In this document: positions 15,424 to 23,844 of the stretch, piece by piece
Layout: every line of letters begins with the position of its first letter
Numbering within the stretch: position 1 is the stretch's first letter
NCBI RefSeq assembly: GCF_021483235.1
Contig: NZ_JAKEEC010000024.1
Coordinates: 388-63,105, forward strand
Length of the DNA: 62,718 nt
Reading direction: 5' to 3'
Source of the DNA: Arthrobacter alkaliphilus
Lineage (GTDB): Bacteria > Actinomycetota > Actinomycetes > Actinomycetales > Micrococcaceae
The notes under the pieces: generated by a model
Told to the model about the DNA's origin: nothing
What the model saw: only the letters and a program-made list of their open reading frames with translations
The model's database searches: none
Translations under genes and position numbers: made by a program

Positions 15424-17025
15424 CTAGGGGAGGCTAAACCGTGAGCACCCGGCGCCGTCGAGTTCGGCCACTGTGTCGATTTTGAGGCGGCTGAGGAACC
15501 CGACGTCGTGGCTCACGATGAGCAGGGCGCCACGGTATGCGTCCAGGGCTTCGGCGAGTTGTTCAACGCTGGCAATGTCGAGGTTGTTTGTCGGTTCGTC
15601 GAGGACCAGCAGCTGGGCGGGCGGCTCCGCCAAGAGCAGCTTCGCGAGGCTGACCCGGAAGCGTTCGCCTCCCGACAGGCTGGAGACCGGGCGATCAACG
15701 GCCGATCCCCGGAGGAGGAGGCGTGCGAGTTGATTGCGGATGTCGCCCGGCGCCGAGGCGGGTGCCGCGTCCCGCACGTTTTCCAAGGCCGAGCGGGAAT
15801 CGTCCAGGCCGTCGAGCCGTTGCGGGAGATATCCCACTCGATCGGTCCACAGCCTCCCCGTGATCCGGCCCGAGGATTTGGCGGCGTCCCCCTCGACGAG
15901 ATCCCTGAGCAGGGTCGACTTGCCGGAGCCGTTGGGTCCCACCAGGGCCACGCGCTCGGGGCCCTGGATGAGAATCGTCCGGGAGCCGTCGCTCAGTTCG
16001 GCAATGCGGCGGCTCCGCGGCACGTCGGGATCGGGAAGGGTGAGGTGGATGTGCTCAACCTCCCGGACCCTCGCGTCGGCGGCGTCGACGGCGGACTGGG
16101 CTGACAGCACTTTGTCGTCGAGAGTCGAGCGCATAGAGCCAGCAGACGCCTGCGCCTTGCTCGCACGGTTGCCGGCCAGGATCTTCGGGATGCCGCCGCC
16201 GGCTTGGGATTTCTTTGCTGTGCGCTCGCGGCGGGCAAGCTTGGTTTCGGCTTCGACACGTTGCTTCTTCTCCACCTTCAGCGCTTGCTGGGCGCTTCGT
16301 GCCGCCTGGACGGCAGCGGCTTGTTCCTGCTCGCGATGTTCGGTGAAAAGACTGTACGGGCCACCAAACACCTCGAGCTTTCCGGCGTGAAGCTCAGCAG
16401 TGGAGTCCATGTGCTCAAGCAACTCGAGATCGTGGGTGACCACCACGAGGGTGCCCGGCCAACTGTCGACGAAACCGGCGAGTTTGGCGCGGGTGGTTCG
16501 ATCAAGGTTGTTGGTGGGTTCGTCGAGAAGCGTGACGGGCGTGCCCCGGAGACGCAGCCCGGTCAGTGCAATGAGCATCGCTTCGCCACCTGAGAGGTCC
16601 CCGACCTGTCGGTTGAGATCGCCCGCGGAGAAACCGACTTCGTGCAGTGCCTCGTCCGCCCGCGACTCAATGTCCCAGTCATTGCCGACTATATCGAAAT
16701 GCCGCTCGTCGATGTCGCCGGCCTCAATGGCACGGAGCGCCGTGAGTATGCCGTCGATTCCCAGGAGTTCGGCGACCGTCGTGAGCTTCCCGAGGGTCAA
16801 ATTCTGGGCGAGGTAGCCGACGTCGCCAACGGTTTCGACCCGGCCCGTGGTCGGCTTTAGTTTGCCGGCGATCAAACGGAGCAGGGTCGATTTTCCTGCA
16901 CCATTCCGGCCGACTAGTCCAGTCCGGCCAGCGGTCATGGTGCCATTGAGCCGGTGAAGAGCGGTAGTGCCGTCCGGCCACTCGAATGACAGGTCGTGCA
17001 GGGTGATGGCTGATCGTGCTGACAT
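15424..17025 (-). CDS. ABC-F family ATPase (ribosome-protection type candidate)
   Basis: This 533-residue protein has two ATP-binding domains and no membrane segment. It has Walker A GRNGAGKST and GPNGSGKST, signatures LSGGEAM and LSGGERF, and Walker B LLDEPTNNLD and LVLDEPTNNLD. The linker (about 235-310) is rich in A, K, R and E, as expected for the P-site tRNA-interaction motif. ABC-F proteins act on ribosomes, either as antibiotic-resistance factors or translation factors. The long untranslated leader points to antibiotic-induced control. The last residues (GCSRFSLP) are encoded by a 24-bp repeat shared with the 3' end of the neighbouring dehydrogenase gene, so the C-terminus may not be original. 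Confidence 0.9.
   Translation of the reverse strand: MSARSAITLHDLSFEWPDGTTALHRLNGTMTAGRTGLVGRNGAGKSTLLRLIAGKLKPTTGRVETVGDVGYLAQNLTLGKLTTVAELLGIDGILTALRAIEAGDIDERHFDIVGNDWDIESRADEALHEVGFSAGDLNRQVGDLSGGEAMLIALTGLRLRGTPVTLLDEPTNNLDRTTRAKLAGFVDSWPGTLVVVTHDLELLEHMDSTAELHAGKLEVFGGPYSLFTEHREQEQAAAVQAARSAQQALKVEKKQRVEAETKLARRERTAKKSQAGGGIPKILAGNRASKAQASAGSMRSTLDDKVLSAQSAVDAADARVREVEHIHLTLPDPDVPRSRRIAELSDGSRTILIQGPERVALVGPNGSGKSTLLRDLVEGDAAKSSGRITGRLWTDRVGYLPQRLDGLDDSRSALENVRDAAPASAPGDIRNQLARLLLRGSAVDRPVSSLSGGERFRVSLAKLLLAEPPAQLLVLDEPTNNLDIASVEQLAEALDAYRGALLIVSHDVGFLSRLKIDTVAELDGAGCSRFSLP
15429..15452 (+). repeat. 24-bp direct repeat, left copy
   Basis: This 24-bp sequence starting GGAGGCTAAACCGTGAGC matches 17350-17373 with one mismatch. 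The two copies flank the ABC-F gene and its leader and lie in different reading frames of the two genes they terminate. Confidence 0.85.
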
Positions 17026-17354
17026 GGGAGACAGTCCTTTGGTTCTTGCCCACCAGGGGCGCAGTCAGGGGGTCGGCGTGGCTCTCTTCGGGGCGCAAAA
17101 AAGCGCGCAACAACGAAGGGCATTGAACCTGACGTACCGGCCGATCAGAGAAGCTGGGCCGCCGTTTAACAGCGACTACAGGTAGCTGAAAGGAGATTCC
17201 TCACCGTGTGCGCATGAGCGCAATACAACCGGGTGGCCACCGAACGTCAGGTGGCTAGCCTCTGTCGACCTCTATCTCCATAAGCCAAACGATATCGGCA
17301 ATCGTCTTGCGCGGCCAATTGGCCCATGGCTTTCAATGCTTAGGGCGACGGAGG
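17026..17354 (-). promoter_or_regulatory. Long leader and promoter region of the ABC-F gene, with candidate leader peptide
   Basis: About 190 nt of untranslated leader precede the ABC-F start. On the minus strand, CTGACG and TGTATT spaced 17 bp apart are followed, after 6 nt, by ATGCGCACACGGTGA (17201-17215), a four-residue MRTR leader peptide that would be leaderless. Downstream are GGAGATTCC-type self-complementary segments and GCGCGCTTTTTTGCGC near 17093-17108, candidates for attenuation structures. Antibiotic-responsive ABC-F genes are often controlled this way. I cannot fold the RNA, so the mechanism is an inference. The stretch from 17216 to 17354 holds no gene. Confidence 0.45.
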
Positions 17355-17373
17355 CTAGACCGTGAGCACCCGG
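17350..17373 (+). repeat. 24-bp direct repeat, right copy
   Basis: Right copy of the repeat at 15429-15452. It contains the stop codon (17355-17357) and the last codons of the D-2-hydroxyacid dehydrogenase. Confidence 0.85.
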
Positions 17374-18329
17374 ACCGGGGTTCCCCGCAGCCACGCGCGG
17401 ACGTCCTCGAAGGCCTCGCCGTAGAAGCGGGCGTAGCTTTGCGAGGTGACGTAGCCCAGATGCGGAGTCAGGACGGTTCGCGGTGCCGTGAGCAGGGGGT
17501 GGCCGGCTGGCAGGGGTTCGACGTCGTACACGTCCAATGCCGCCCCGCCGAGCCACCCCTCGTTGAGGCCGCGGACGAGGGCATCCTCGTCGACGATTGG
17601 GCCTCGGGAAGTGTTCACCAGGACGCCGTCGGGGCCGAGCAGCCGCAGTTCGTCCTCCCCGACGAGTCCCCGGGACCGTTCGGATAACCGCACGTGCAGG
17701 CTTACGACGTCGGCCTCCCGGAATAGGGCGTCCTTGTCCACCTTCAGGGCGCCGGCGGCGGCCGCGGTTTCTTCGGTGAGATTCGGACTCCACGCGATGA
17801 CGTCCATGCCAAACGCCTTGGCGTAACCGGCGATCTTGCTCCCGATATTGCCGAGTCCCAGCACACCCAATGTCTTCCCGGACAACTCGAAGCCGACGGT
17901 TGATTGCCAGTGGCCGGCACGCAGCTGCCTGTCCTCGAACGGCACCTTGCGGGCGAACGCGAGCAGCAAGGCCCAAGTCAGCTCCGGCGCGGCGGCAGGC
18001 GAACCTCCGGTTCCGCAGACGGTGATGCCCTGCTCCTCTGCCGCGCGCAGGTCGATGGCCGCGTTGGCCATCCCGGTGGTAACCAGGAGCTTGAGCTTAG
18101 GCAGCTGCTGGAGGCGTTCGGCGTCGAAGGCGGTGCGTTCCCGCATGGCAACAATGATGTCGAAGTCCGCGAGGGTTGCCTCGATGTTCTGCCCGCGCGG
18201 CACCTGGCCGCTGGCAAAAGGTTCGGTGAAGACGGTGACTTCGACGCCGTCGGCCGAGAGCTCGTTCCACGGGGCGTAGTCCTGGGCAACTCGCTGGTAA
18301 TCGTCAAGGATGGCTAGGCGTTGGGCCAT
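17355..18329 (-). CDS. D-2-hydroxyacid dehydrogenase
   Basis: This 324-residue NAD-dependent D-isomer-specific 2-hydroxyacid dehydrogenase has the Rossmann motif GVLGLGNIGSKIAGYAKAFG. It has the catalytic Arg in NTSRGPIVDEDAL, Glu in LDVYDVEPLPAGHPL and His in VLTPHLGYVT. These enzymes interconvert 2-oxoacids and D-2-hydroxyacids in the cytoplasm; the specificity is not predictable. It is transcribed away from the orphan binding-protein gene's stop and sits upstream of the ABC-F gene. The ABC-F gene appears to have been inserted directly behind it. Confidence 0.93.
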   Translation of the reverse strand: MAQRLAILDDYQRVAQDYAPWNELSADGVEVTVFTEPFASGQVPRGQNIEATLADFDIIVAMRERTAFDAERLQQLPKLKLLVTTGMANAAIDLRAAEEQGITVCGTGGSPAAAPELTWALLLAFARKVPFEDRQLRAGHWQSTVGFELSGKTLGVLGLGNIGSKIAGYAKAFGMDVIAWSPNLTEETAAAAGALKVDKDALFREADVVSLHVRLSERSRGLVGEDELRLLGPDGVLVNTSRGPIVDEDALVRGLNEGWLGGAALDVYDVEPLPAGHPLLTAPRTVLTPHLGYVTSQSYARFYGEAFEDVRAWLRGTPVRVLTV

Positions 18330-18391
18330 GGGAGGTCCTTTGCTTGGCGGTGCAGGCTATTACGAAACCTACACCGCCTGGGCACGGACAT

Positions 18392-19378
18392 TTAGCTCTT
18401 GGGCAGGCCCGGCGGGTTCAGCTCGGACTTGGCGATCGCCTCGGAGGAGAGGCCCCAACGGTCCAGGATCTTCCCGTAGGTTCCGTTTTGGATGAGTTTG
18501 TTGAGGGCTGCTTGGGCCGCGACGGCCAATCCGTTGCCCTTCTTGGTCGTAAAGGCGATCTCGGCCTTGAGCGGCCACCCGCCGTCGAGTGTTCCCACCT
18601 GCTTGGTCTTGCCGTCCTTGGCGGCCTTATATGCCGCTCCCGCGTTCGGCCCGAACGTCAGGTCGGCGCGGCCGGATTGCAGGGCGAGCGAGGAAGCCGA
18701 GTCGTCGTCGTAGTACTGGAACTCGACGGGCTTCAGTCCGTTCTTCTTGTTCTCGGCGTCCCAGCGCAAGAGGATGGCTTCCTGGTTGGTGCCCGAGCCT
18801 ACGATGATGCGCTTGCCCGCCACATCCTTGGCTTCCTTGATCGCACCGATCGTGGAATCGCTCTTGGCATAGAAGCCCAGGAGGTCCGTTCGATACGTCG
18901 CGAAGTCGAACTTTTCCTTGCGCGCCTCCGTGACCGTGACGTTGGAGAGGACGGCCTCGTACTTGCCCGATTCGATGCCCAAGGGCCAATCGGCCCACGC
19001 CACGGGAAGGACTTCAACCTTCAGGCCCAGTGTCTCTCCGACTGCGTAGGCGAGGTCGACTTCGTTGCCGATGAGGGTCTTGTTGTCCGTCGCGAAGAGG
19101 CTCAGCGGAGCAGTGCCGCCCGTGGTCACCACGGTGAGCTTGCCGTCCGCTTTGATGGCCTCCGGAACGAGCGCCGCCGCGGCGTCGTCCTTGGTGACGG
19201 GGAAGCGGTTCTGCTCGGGGCTGAGGTTGAAGGTTTTGCCGCCAACGCTGGCGGTGGGAGCGGCCGACGACGGCGCTGACGCGGCTGAGGCGCCCGGGTC
19301 CGAGCACGCTGCCAGGCCGAGAGTCGTGGTCACCGCGAGCGCGATCGCGGTGCCGGCTTTGAGGCGTGAAATAGCCAT
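18392..19378 (-). CDS. Orphan amino-acid-binding lipoprotein (copy B)
   Basis: This 328-residue SBP_bac_3 protein has a signal peptide ending in lipobox LAAC (Cys about residue 25). It is paralogous to the binding protein at 11818, sharing SPEQNR, LTVVTTGGTAPLS, VGSGTNQEAILL and KKGNGLAVAAQAALN. No permease or ATPase accompanies it, so it probably feeds the transporter at 9921-11803 with a second substrate. The start ATG at 19378 is chosen because AGGGGA lies upstream and it begins the signal peptide. Its promoter region shares two sequence blocks with that of the transporter operon. Confidence 0.9.
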   Translation of the reverse strand: MAISRLKAGTAIALAVTTTLGLAACSDPGASAASAPSSAAPTASVGGKTFNLSPEQNRFPVTKDDAAAALVPEAIKADGKLTVVTTGGTAPLSLFATDNKTLIGNEVDLAYAVGETLGLKVEVLPVAWADWPLGIESGKYEAVLSNVTVTEARKEKFDFATYRTDLLGFYAKSDSTIGAIKEAKDVAGKRIIVGSGTNQEAILLRWDAENKKNGLKPVEFQYYDDDSASSLALQSGRADLTFGPNAGAAYKAAKDGKTKQVGTLDGGWPLKAEIAFTTKKGNGLAVAAQAALNKLIQNGTYGKILDRWGLSSEAIAKSELNPPGLPKS

Positions 19379-19419
19379 GGAGTCCCCTTCGAAAGTGGTG
19401 GATGGTGTGCGTTGCTGCA

Positions 19420-19494
19420 ACTATCCGGCAGGACCAAGAGCCGGTCAAAATGCCCTGAAACGCGGGGATACAGGGGTTAACCGGGGTTCATTCG
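19420..19494 (-). promoter_or_regulatory. Promoter and candidate operator of the orphan binding-protein gene
   Basis: On the minus strand, TTGACC (19443-19448) and GATAGT (19420-19425) are spaced 17 bp apart. Just upstream lie CGAATGAA (19487-19494) and AACCCCTGT (19470-19478), the two blocks also found before the ABC transporter operon. Confidence 0.65.
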
Positions 19495-19567
19495 AGGTCC
19501 CGAAGGGTCATAAAAGGGCCACGGTGTAGGCTTCCCACACACCCGCCGACACATGAGGAGACTTTCC

Positions 19568-19996
19568 GTGAGCACCAAGCAAACCCCGGTCCATCAGGCG
19601 CTGGAAAACTACGCGGCCGCTGTCCATGCGAAAGACGTCGACGCGTTCATTGCGCTCTACGACGACGACGTCCATATCTACGATTCCTGGGGACAGTGGC
19701 AATACGCGGGAATCGAGGCGTGGCGGTCAATGGCCGGGGAGTGGTTCTCTTCACTCGGCGACGCGCGCGTACGCGTCGAGTTCAACGATGTGCGGTCGGT
19801 CTCGGGCGAGGACGTGGCTTTCGGGCATGCGGCCGTGACCTTCGCCGGAATCTCGGCGGAAGGCGAACGGCTCCGGGCGATGACCAACCGCTTCACCATC
19901 TGCCTTGAGAAGAAGGGAGACGGCTGGAAGATCTCCCATGAACACTCTTCCTTGCCCATCGACATGGAAACCGGCGAGGGCATCTTCACGAGCTGA
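19568..19996 (+). CDS. SnoaL/ketosteroid-isomerase-like (NTF2 fold) protein
   Basis: This 142-residue NTF2-fold protein of the DUF4440/SgcJ type begins STKQTPVHQALENYAAAVHAKDVDAFIALYDDDVHIYDSWG (the small alpha+beta barrel opening). It ends with WKISHEHSSLPIDMETG, typical of the group. The GTG at 19568 is preceded by GAGGAG. Another in-frame ATG at 19553 overlaps that ribosome binding site and is less likely. It may be co-transcribed with the following LLM gene. The enzyme activity, if any, is unknown. Confidence 0.8.
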   Translation: MSTKQTPVHQALENYAAAVHAKDVDAFIALYDDDVHIYDSWGQWQYAGIEAWRSMAGEWFSSLGDARVRVEFNDVRSVSGEDVAFGHAAVTFAGISAEGERLRAMTNRFTICLEKKGDGWKISHEHSSLPIDMETGEGIFTS

Positions 19997-20108
19997 GACG
20001 GAACCCACGCAAGCAAGAGAAATAACCCGGGCACCGCCGTCGTTGTGGGAAGAGTGGCCGGGAAACCGGTCCTTCGAACGAAACCACCTTTGAAAGGCCG
20101 GCACCCAC

Positions 20109-21098
20109 GTGACTGTTCCCCTCTCCATCCTCGATTTGGCAATCATCGGCAAGGGCCAGACGGCGGCGGAGAGTTTCGCCGGGAGCGTCGCCATGGCGCA
20201 AGCGGCTGAACGGCTCGGCTACCGCCGGATTTGGTACGCCGAGCACCACAACATGGGCTCGATCGCTTCCTCGGCCACGAGTGTGCTGATCGCCCATATC
20301 GCGGCAAACACCAGCACCATCCGGCTTGGTGCCGGCGGAGTCATGCTCCCCAACCACTCGCCCCTCACCATCGCCGAGCAGTTCGGCACCCTTGAGACGC
20401 TCCACCCCGGCCGCATTGACCTTGGCTTGGGACGGGCGCCAGGCAGTGACCAGAACACGATGCGGGCACTCCGCCGCGATCCCATGGCCGCGGATACCTT
20501 CCCGCAGGACGTATTGGAGTTGCAGGGCTACCTCACCGGACCCACGCGGATCCAAGGGGTCGAAGCGACGCCGGGCAAGGGCACCAACGTGCCGCTCTAC
20601 ATCCTGGGTTCCTCCCTGTTCGGGGCACGTCTGGCCGCGCAACTCGGTCTGCCCTACGCCTTCGCCTCGCACTTCGCCCCCAACGCGCTGCAGGACGCCG
20701 TCGCCATCTATCGACGTGAGTTCCAGCCGTCCGATCAGCTGCAGGAACCGTACGTGATCGCGGGAGTGAACGTTGTGGCAGCGGATTCAGCCGCCGAAGC
20801 CCAACGGCTCTTCCTCGAGGTCAAGCGGGATCGGGTCTCCCGCTTCCTGGGCGGTGGGCGCGAATTCACCGACGCCGAGGCGGACCTCATCCTCGATTCG
20901 CCGCAGGGACAGCACATCGCGCAAATGGTCAAGTACTCGGCAGTGGGCACACCGGAAGCGGTGCGCGACTACTTGGACGAGTTTGCCCGCCACGCCGATG
21001 CCGATGAGTTGATCGTCGCCCACCAGAGCACCGGCACTGAACAGCGCCTGCGGTCTGTGGAACTGGTGGCTGAAGCAATGGGGCTGACCCGGGTGTAG
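20109..21098 (+). CDS. LLM class flavin-dependent oxidoreductase (CmoO/YhbW-like)
   Basis: This 329-residue luciferase-like enzyme opens with [23 protein letters not shown]. It has [69 protein letters not shown] and [28 protein letters not shown]. This is the MsnO8/YhbW group to which B. subtilis YtmO (CmoO) belongs. The GTG start has AAAGG upstream. With the GNAT and NtaA-type genes nearby it would complete a CmoO-CmoJ pair for sulfur salvage (inference). A glutaredoxin-like CmoI and an N-deacetylase are not in the window. Confidence 0.88.
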   Translation: MTVPLSILDLAIIGKGQTAAESFAGSVAMAQAAERLGYRRIWYAEHHNMGSIASSATSVLIAHIAANTSTIRLGAGGVMLPNHSPLTIAEQFGTLETLHPGRIDLGLGRAPGSDQNTMRALRRDPMAADTFPQDVLELQGYLTGPTRIQGVEATPGKGTNVPLYILGSSLFGARLAAQLGLPYAFASHFAPNALQDAVAIYRREFQPSDQLQEPYVIAGVNVVAADSAAEAQRLFLEVKRDRVSRFLGGGREFTDAEADLILDSPQGQHIAQMVKYSAVGTPEAVRDYLDEFARHADADELIVAHQSTGTEQRLRSVELVAEAMGLTRV

Positions 21099-21200
21099 CG
21101 CCCTCGCGGCAAACTCGTTACACCCCGGCAATACGCGGGTCATGGAGGCGAAACCCGCCCGGCGGAAACTGGACGAATCCACCCCGGAAGGATCGTCCCC

Positions 21201-23840
21201 ATGGCAACTCCGCTCAACTTGTCCGTGGCCGATACTGCGCTGCTGACCAAGTCGCTTCCTCTGGGCCTCCTGCGGACCGCGGTCCAATCGGAGGCCGCCC
21301 ACGATGGAATCACTCCGGAGCTGCTCGCGGAACTGAGGATGCTTGCCCGCACTCCGGGACTCTTGGTGGCCTGCAACTACGGCGGGACCCTCTGCGCCGC
21401 CGAAGGCGTATCCACGGAGACGCTCCCTTTGGGGAGTGCCGCCGTCGCGCTCCGGGCACTTGCGGCGCTGCCGAACACCCACGCGGCCGTCATCTCCGGC
21501 AGGTCTCTGCGGGACCTTGCGGCGGTGTCGCGGTTGCCCGCGGAGGTCCACCTGGTTGGTTCGCACGGTGCCGAGTTCGACATGACCTACGCGTACAGCA
21601 TCTCGATGGCCATGGAAGCCGTCCTTCAGCAGGCGGCCACGGCCCTCAACGAATCCATCGGCTTCGAAAAGGGCGTCAGCATTGAGCGCAAGCCGGTGGC
21701 CGTAGCCATCCACACCAGGCCGGCCACTCCGTCCGTCGTTGCCCGGGTGACGCGCGAGGCCCACCAGATCGCCCGCGAATTGGGCTTGTTCTTCATTGTG
21801 GACGGATCCGTTCTGGACCTGTCCATCGTTGAGCCGTCCAAGGACGAGGCGCTGGAGCATCTGCGTGCACAATTGGGGGCCAGCGCGGCCCTGTTTGCCG
21901 GCGACGCGGATAGCGATGAGCTCGCGATCGCCACCTTGCGGGGCCCGGATCTTGGCCTGCACGTCGGCGACGGGGAAACGAAGGCGCGCCACCGCTTGCC
22001 GGGTCCGGAATCCTTTGCCAAAGTGCTCGCCATCCTGTTTGAACTGCGCAGGGCCTGGCTGTTCGGCGAGGATGCCGTGGGGTTGGAGCGCCATTCGATG
22101 ATCGGCAACGGGACCTCGACGGCGCTGCTCACCCCGGAAGCCAAAATCTGCTGGATGAGCCATCCACTCCCGGATTCAGGCTCCTTGTTCGCCCACATCC
22201 TCGGTGGCGACCCGGCCGGCCACTTCAGCGTGGAACCAGTCAAGGCGTCGAAGGTGCTGGGCCAGCGCTATGTGGACAACACCATGATCGTGGAGACCCG
22301 CTGGGCGGACGTCACGGTCACCGACTACCTCGAGCCGGCACCGGACGGCGTCACCAGCCTCGTGCGTGTCCTCTCCGGAAGCGGCAGCGCGCGGATTGTT
22401 TTCGCACCGCGGCCGGACTACGCCAACGCACCGTTCAACATGGAAGTCCGCGGCGAGGAAGTGCACGTCGTAGGTACCTCGGATCCGATCGTCCTTGTGG
22501 CCCCAGGGGTGTCCTTCACTGTCACGAGCGACGGAAAACACGGAACCGCCACCGCCGAAGTGAGCCTCGCGTACGGTCCTGTCGTGATGAACCTGAGGTG
22601 TGGAGACACCGAGCCAAGCGCACCGGACCCCGCCGGAGAGCTCGCCCGCCGCGCCGCCGTCGCGCACCAATCCCGGCAGTGGGTCCGTGGGCTGGAGCTG
22701 CCGGACATGAAACCGTCGTTGGTGCGGCGCTCGGCACTGGTCCTGAAAGCACTGGTGCATGAACCGACAGGGGCTGTCCTCGCGGCGCCAACCACATCAC
22801 TGCCGGAAGGGATCGGCGGCACCCGCAACTGGGACTACCGCTACTGCTGGCTCCGCGACGGATCCATGACGGTCAACGCGCTGGTGGACCTGGGTTCCAC
22901 CGAGGAGGCCGACGGCTTTCTTCGCTGGCTGGGCCGCATCCTCGAGAACGCTCCCGGCCCGGAATGGCTGCACCCGCTGTATTCCGTGACCGGCTCCCCG
23001 CTGTCCACCGAGGCAACCATCGAGAGCCTGCCGGGTTACGCCGGCTCCCGCCCCGTGCGGATCGGGAACGCCGCCGACCATCAGGTCCAGCTGGACGTCT
23101 TCGGCCCGATCGCCGGACTCATCCAGGCCCTCGGTGGCCGCCGGGGCACCCTCCCGGACGAGCACTGGAACCTCATGGAACAAATGGCGTCAGCCGTGTT
23201 GGCCCGCTGGCGCGAACCGGACCACGGCATCTGGGAAGCGCGGCGTGCGCCGAGGCACCACGTCTACACCAAGGTGATGTGCTGGGTGACGCTTGACCGG
23301 GCCATACGTACTGCGGTGCGGTTCGGGCGCCCCATCGGCGCCGAGTGGGAAGAGACTGCCAACCTCATCCGCGCCGAGGTCCTCCGCGAAGGCTGGGACA
23401 ATTCCGCCAATTCCTACACTGTTGCCTACGACAGCCCGGACCTGGATGCAGCGGTGCTGCACATCGGGCTCTCCGGCCTGCTGGATGTCCGGGACCAGCG
23501 TTTCCTGGACACGGTCACCGCTGTCGAGCGGGAACTTCGGGTGGGTCCCACAGTGTTCCGTTACAGGTACGACGACGGACTGCCGGGTTTGGAGGGCGGG
23601 TTCCACATTTGCACCACCTGGCTCATTGAGGCATACCTCGCGGTGGGCCGGCTGGACGATGCCCTGGAGTTGTTCAACCAGCTCGTGGCGCTCTTCGGGC
23701 CGACCGGGCTGCTTCCTGAGGAGTTCGATCCCGGCACGGAGACCCACCTTGGCAACCACCCGCAGGCCTACTCGCACCTTGGCTTCATCCGCTGCGCGCA
23801 GCTCCTGGACAGGTACCTCGACTCGCTGGACGAAGAGTAG
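21201..23840 (+). CDS. Trehalose-phosphatase-like / glycoside hydrolase family 15 fusion
   Basis: This 879-residue cytoplasmic protein has two parts. Residues about 45-280 are a HAD-superfamily OtsB-like domain (VISGRSLRDL; VHLVGSHGAEF; GDADSDELAIATLRG). Residues about 290-875 are a GH15 glucoamylase/trehalase-like (alpha/alpha)6 domain (MIGNGTSTALLTPEAKICW; WDYRYCWLRDGSMTVNALVDLG; RIGNAADHQVQLDVFG; GLLPEEFDP with acidic residues in the expected active-site regions). In HAD motif I the normal DxDGTL reads NYGGTL (N59, G61), so both catalytic aspartates are missing and phosphatase activity is very unlikely. GH15 members include trehalases. A regulatory or trehalose-sensing pseudophosphatase is possible. 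Confidence 0.88.
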   Translation: MATPLNLSVADTALLTKSLPLGLLRTAVQSEAAHDGITPELLAELRMLARTPGLLVACNYGGTLCAAEGVSTETLPLGSAAVALRALAALPNTHAAVISGRSLRDLAAVSRLPAEVHLVGSHGAEFDMTYAYSISMAMEAVLQQAATALNESIGFEKGVSIERKPVAVAIHTRPATPSVVARVTREAHQIARELGLFFIVDGSVLDLSIVEPSKDEALEHLRAQLGASAALFAGDADSDELAIATLRGPDLGLHVGDGETKARHRLPGPESFAKVLAILFELRRAWLFGEDAVGLERHSMIGNGTSTALLTPEAKICWMSHPLPDSGSLFAHILGGDPAGHFSVEPVKASKVLGQRYVDNTMIVETRWADVTVTDYLEPAPDGVTSLVRVLSGSGSARIVFAPRPDYANAPFNMEVRGEEVHVVGTSDPIVLVAPGVSFTVTSDGKHGTATAEVSLAYGPVVMNLRCGDTEPSAPDPAGELARRAAVAHQSRQWVRGLELPDMKPSLVRRSALVLKALVHEPTGAVLAAPTTSLPEGIGGTRNWDYRYCWLRDGSMTVNALVDLGSTEEADGFLRWLGRILENAPGPEWLHPLYSVTGSPLSTEATIESLPGYAGSRPVRIGNAADHQVQLDVFGPIAGLIQALGGRRGTLPDEHWNLMEQMASAVLARWREPDHGIWEARRAPRHHVYTKVMCWVTLDRAIRTAVRFGRPIGAEWEETANLIRAEVLREGWDNSANSYTVAYDSPDLDAAVLHIGLSGLLDVRDQRFLDTVTAVERELRVGPTVFRYRYDDGLPGLEGGFHICTTWLIEAYLAVGRLDDALELFNQLVALFGPTGLLPEEFDPGTETHLGNHPQAYSHLGFIRCAQLLDRYLDSLDEE

Positions 23841-23844
23841 GCGC

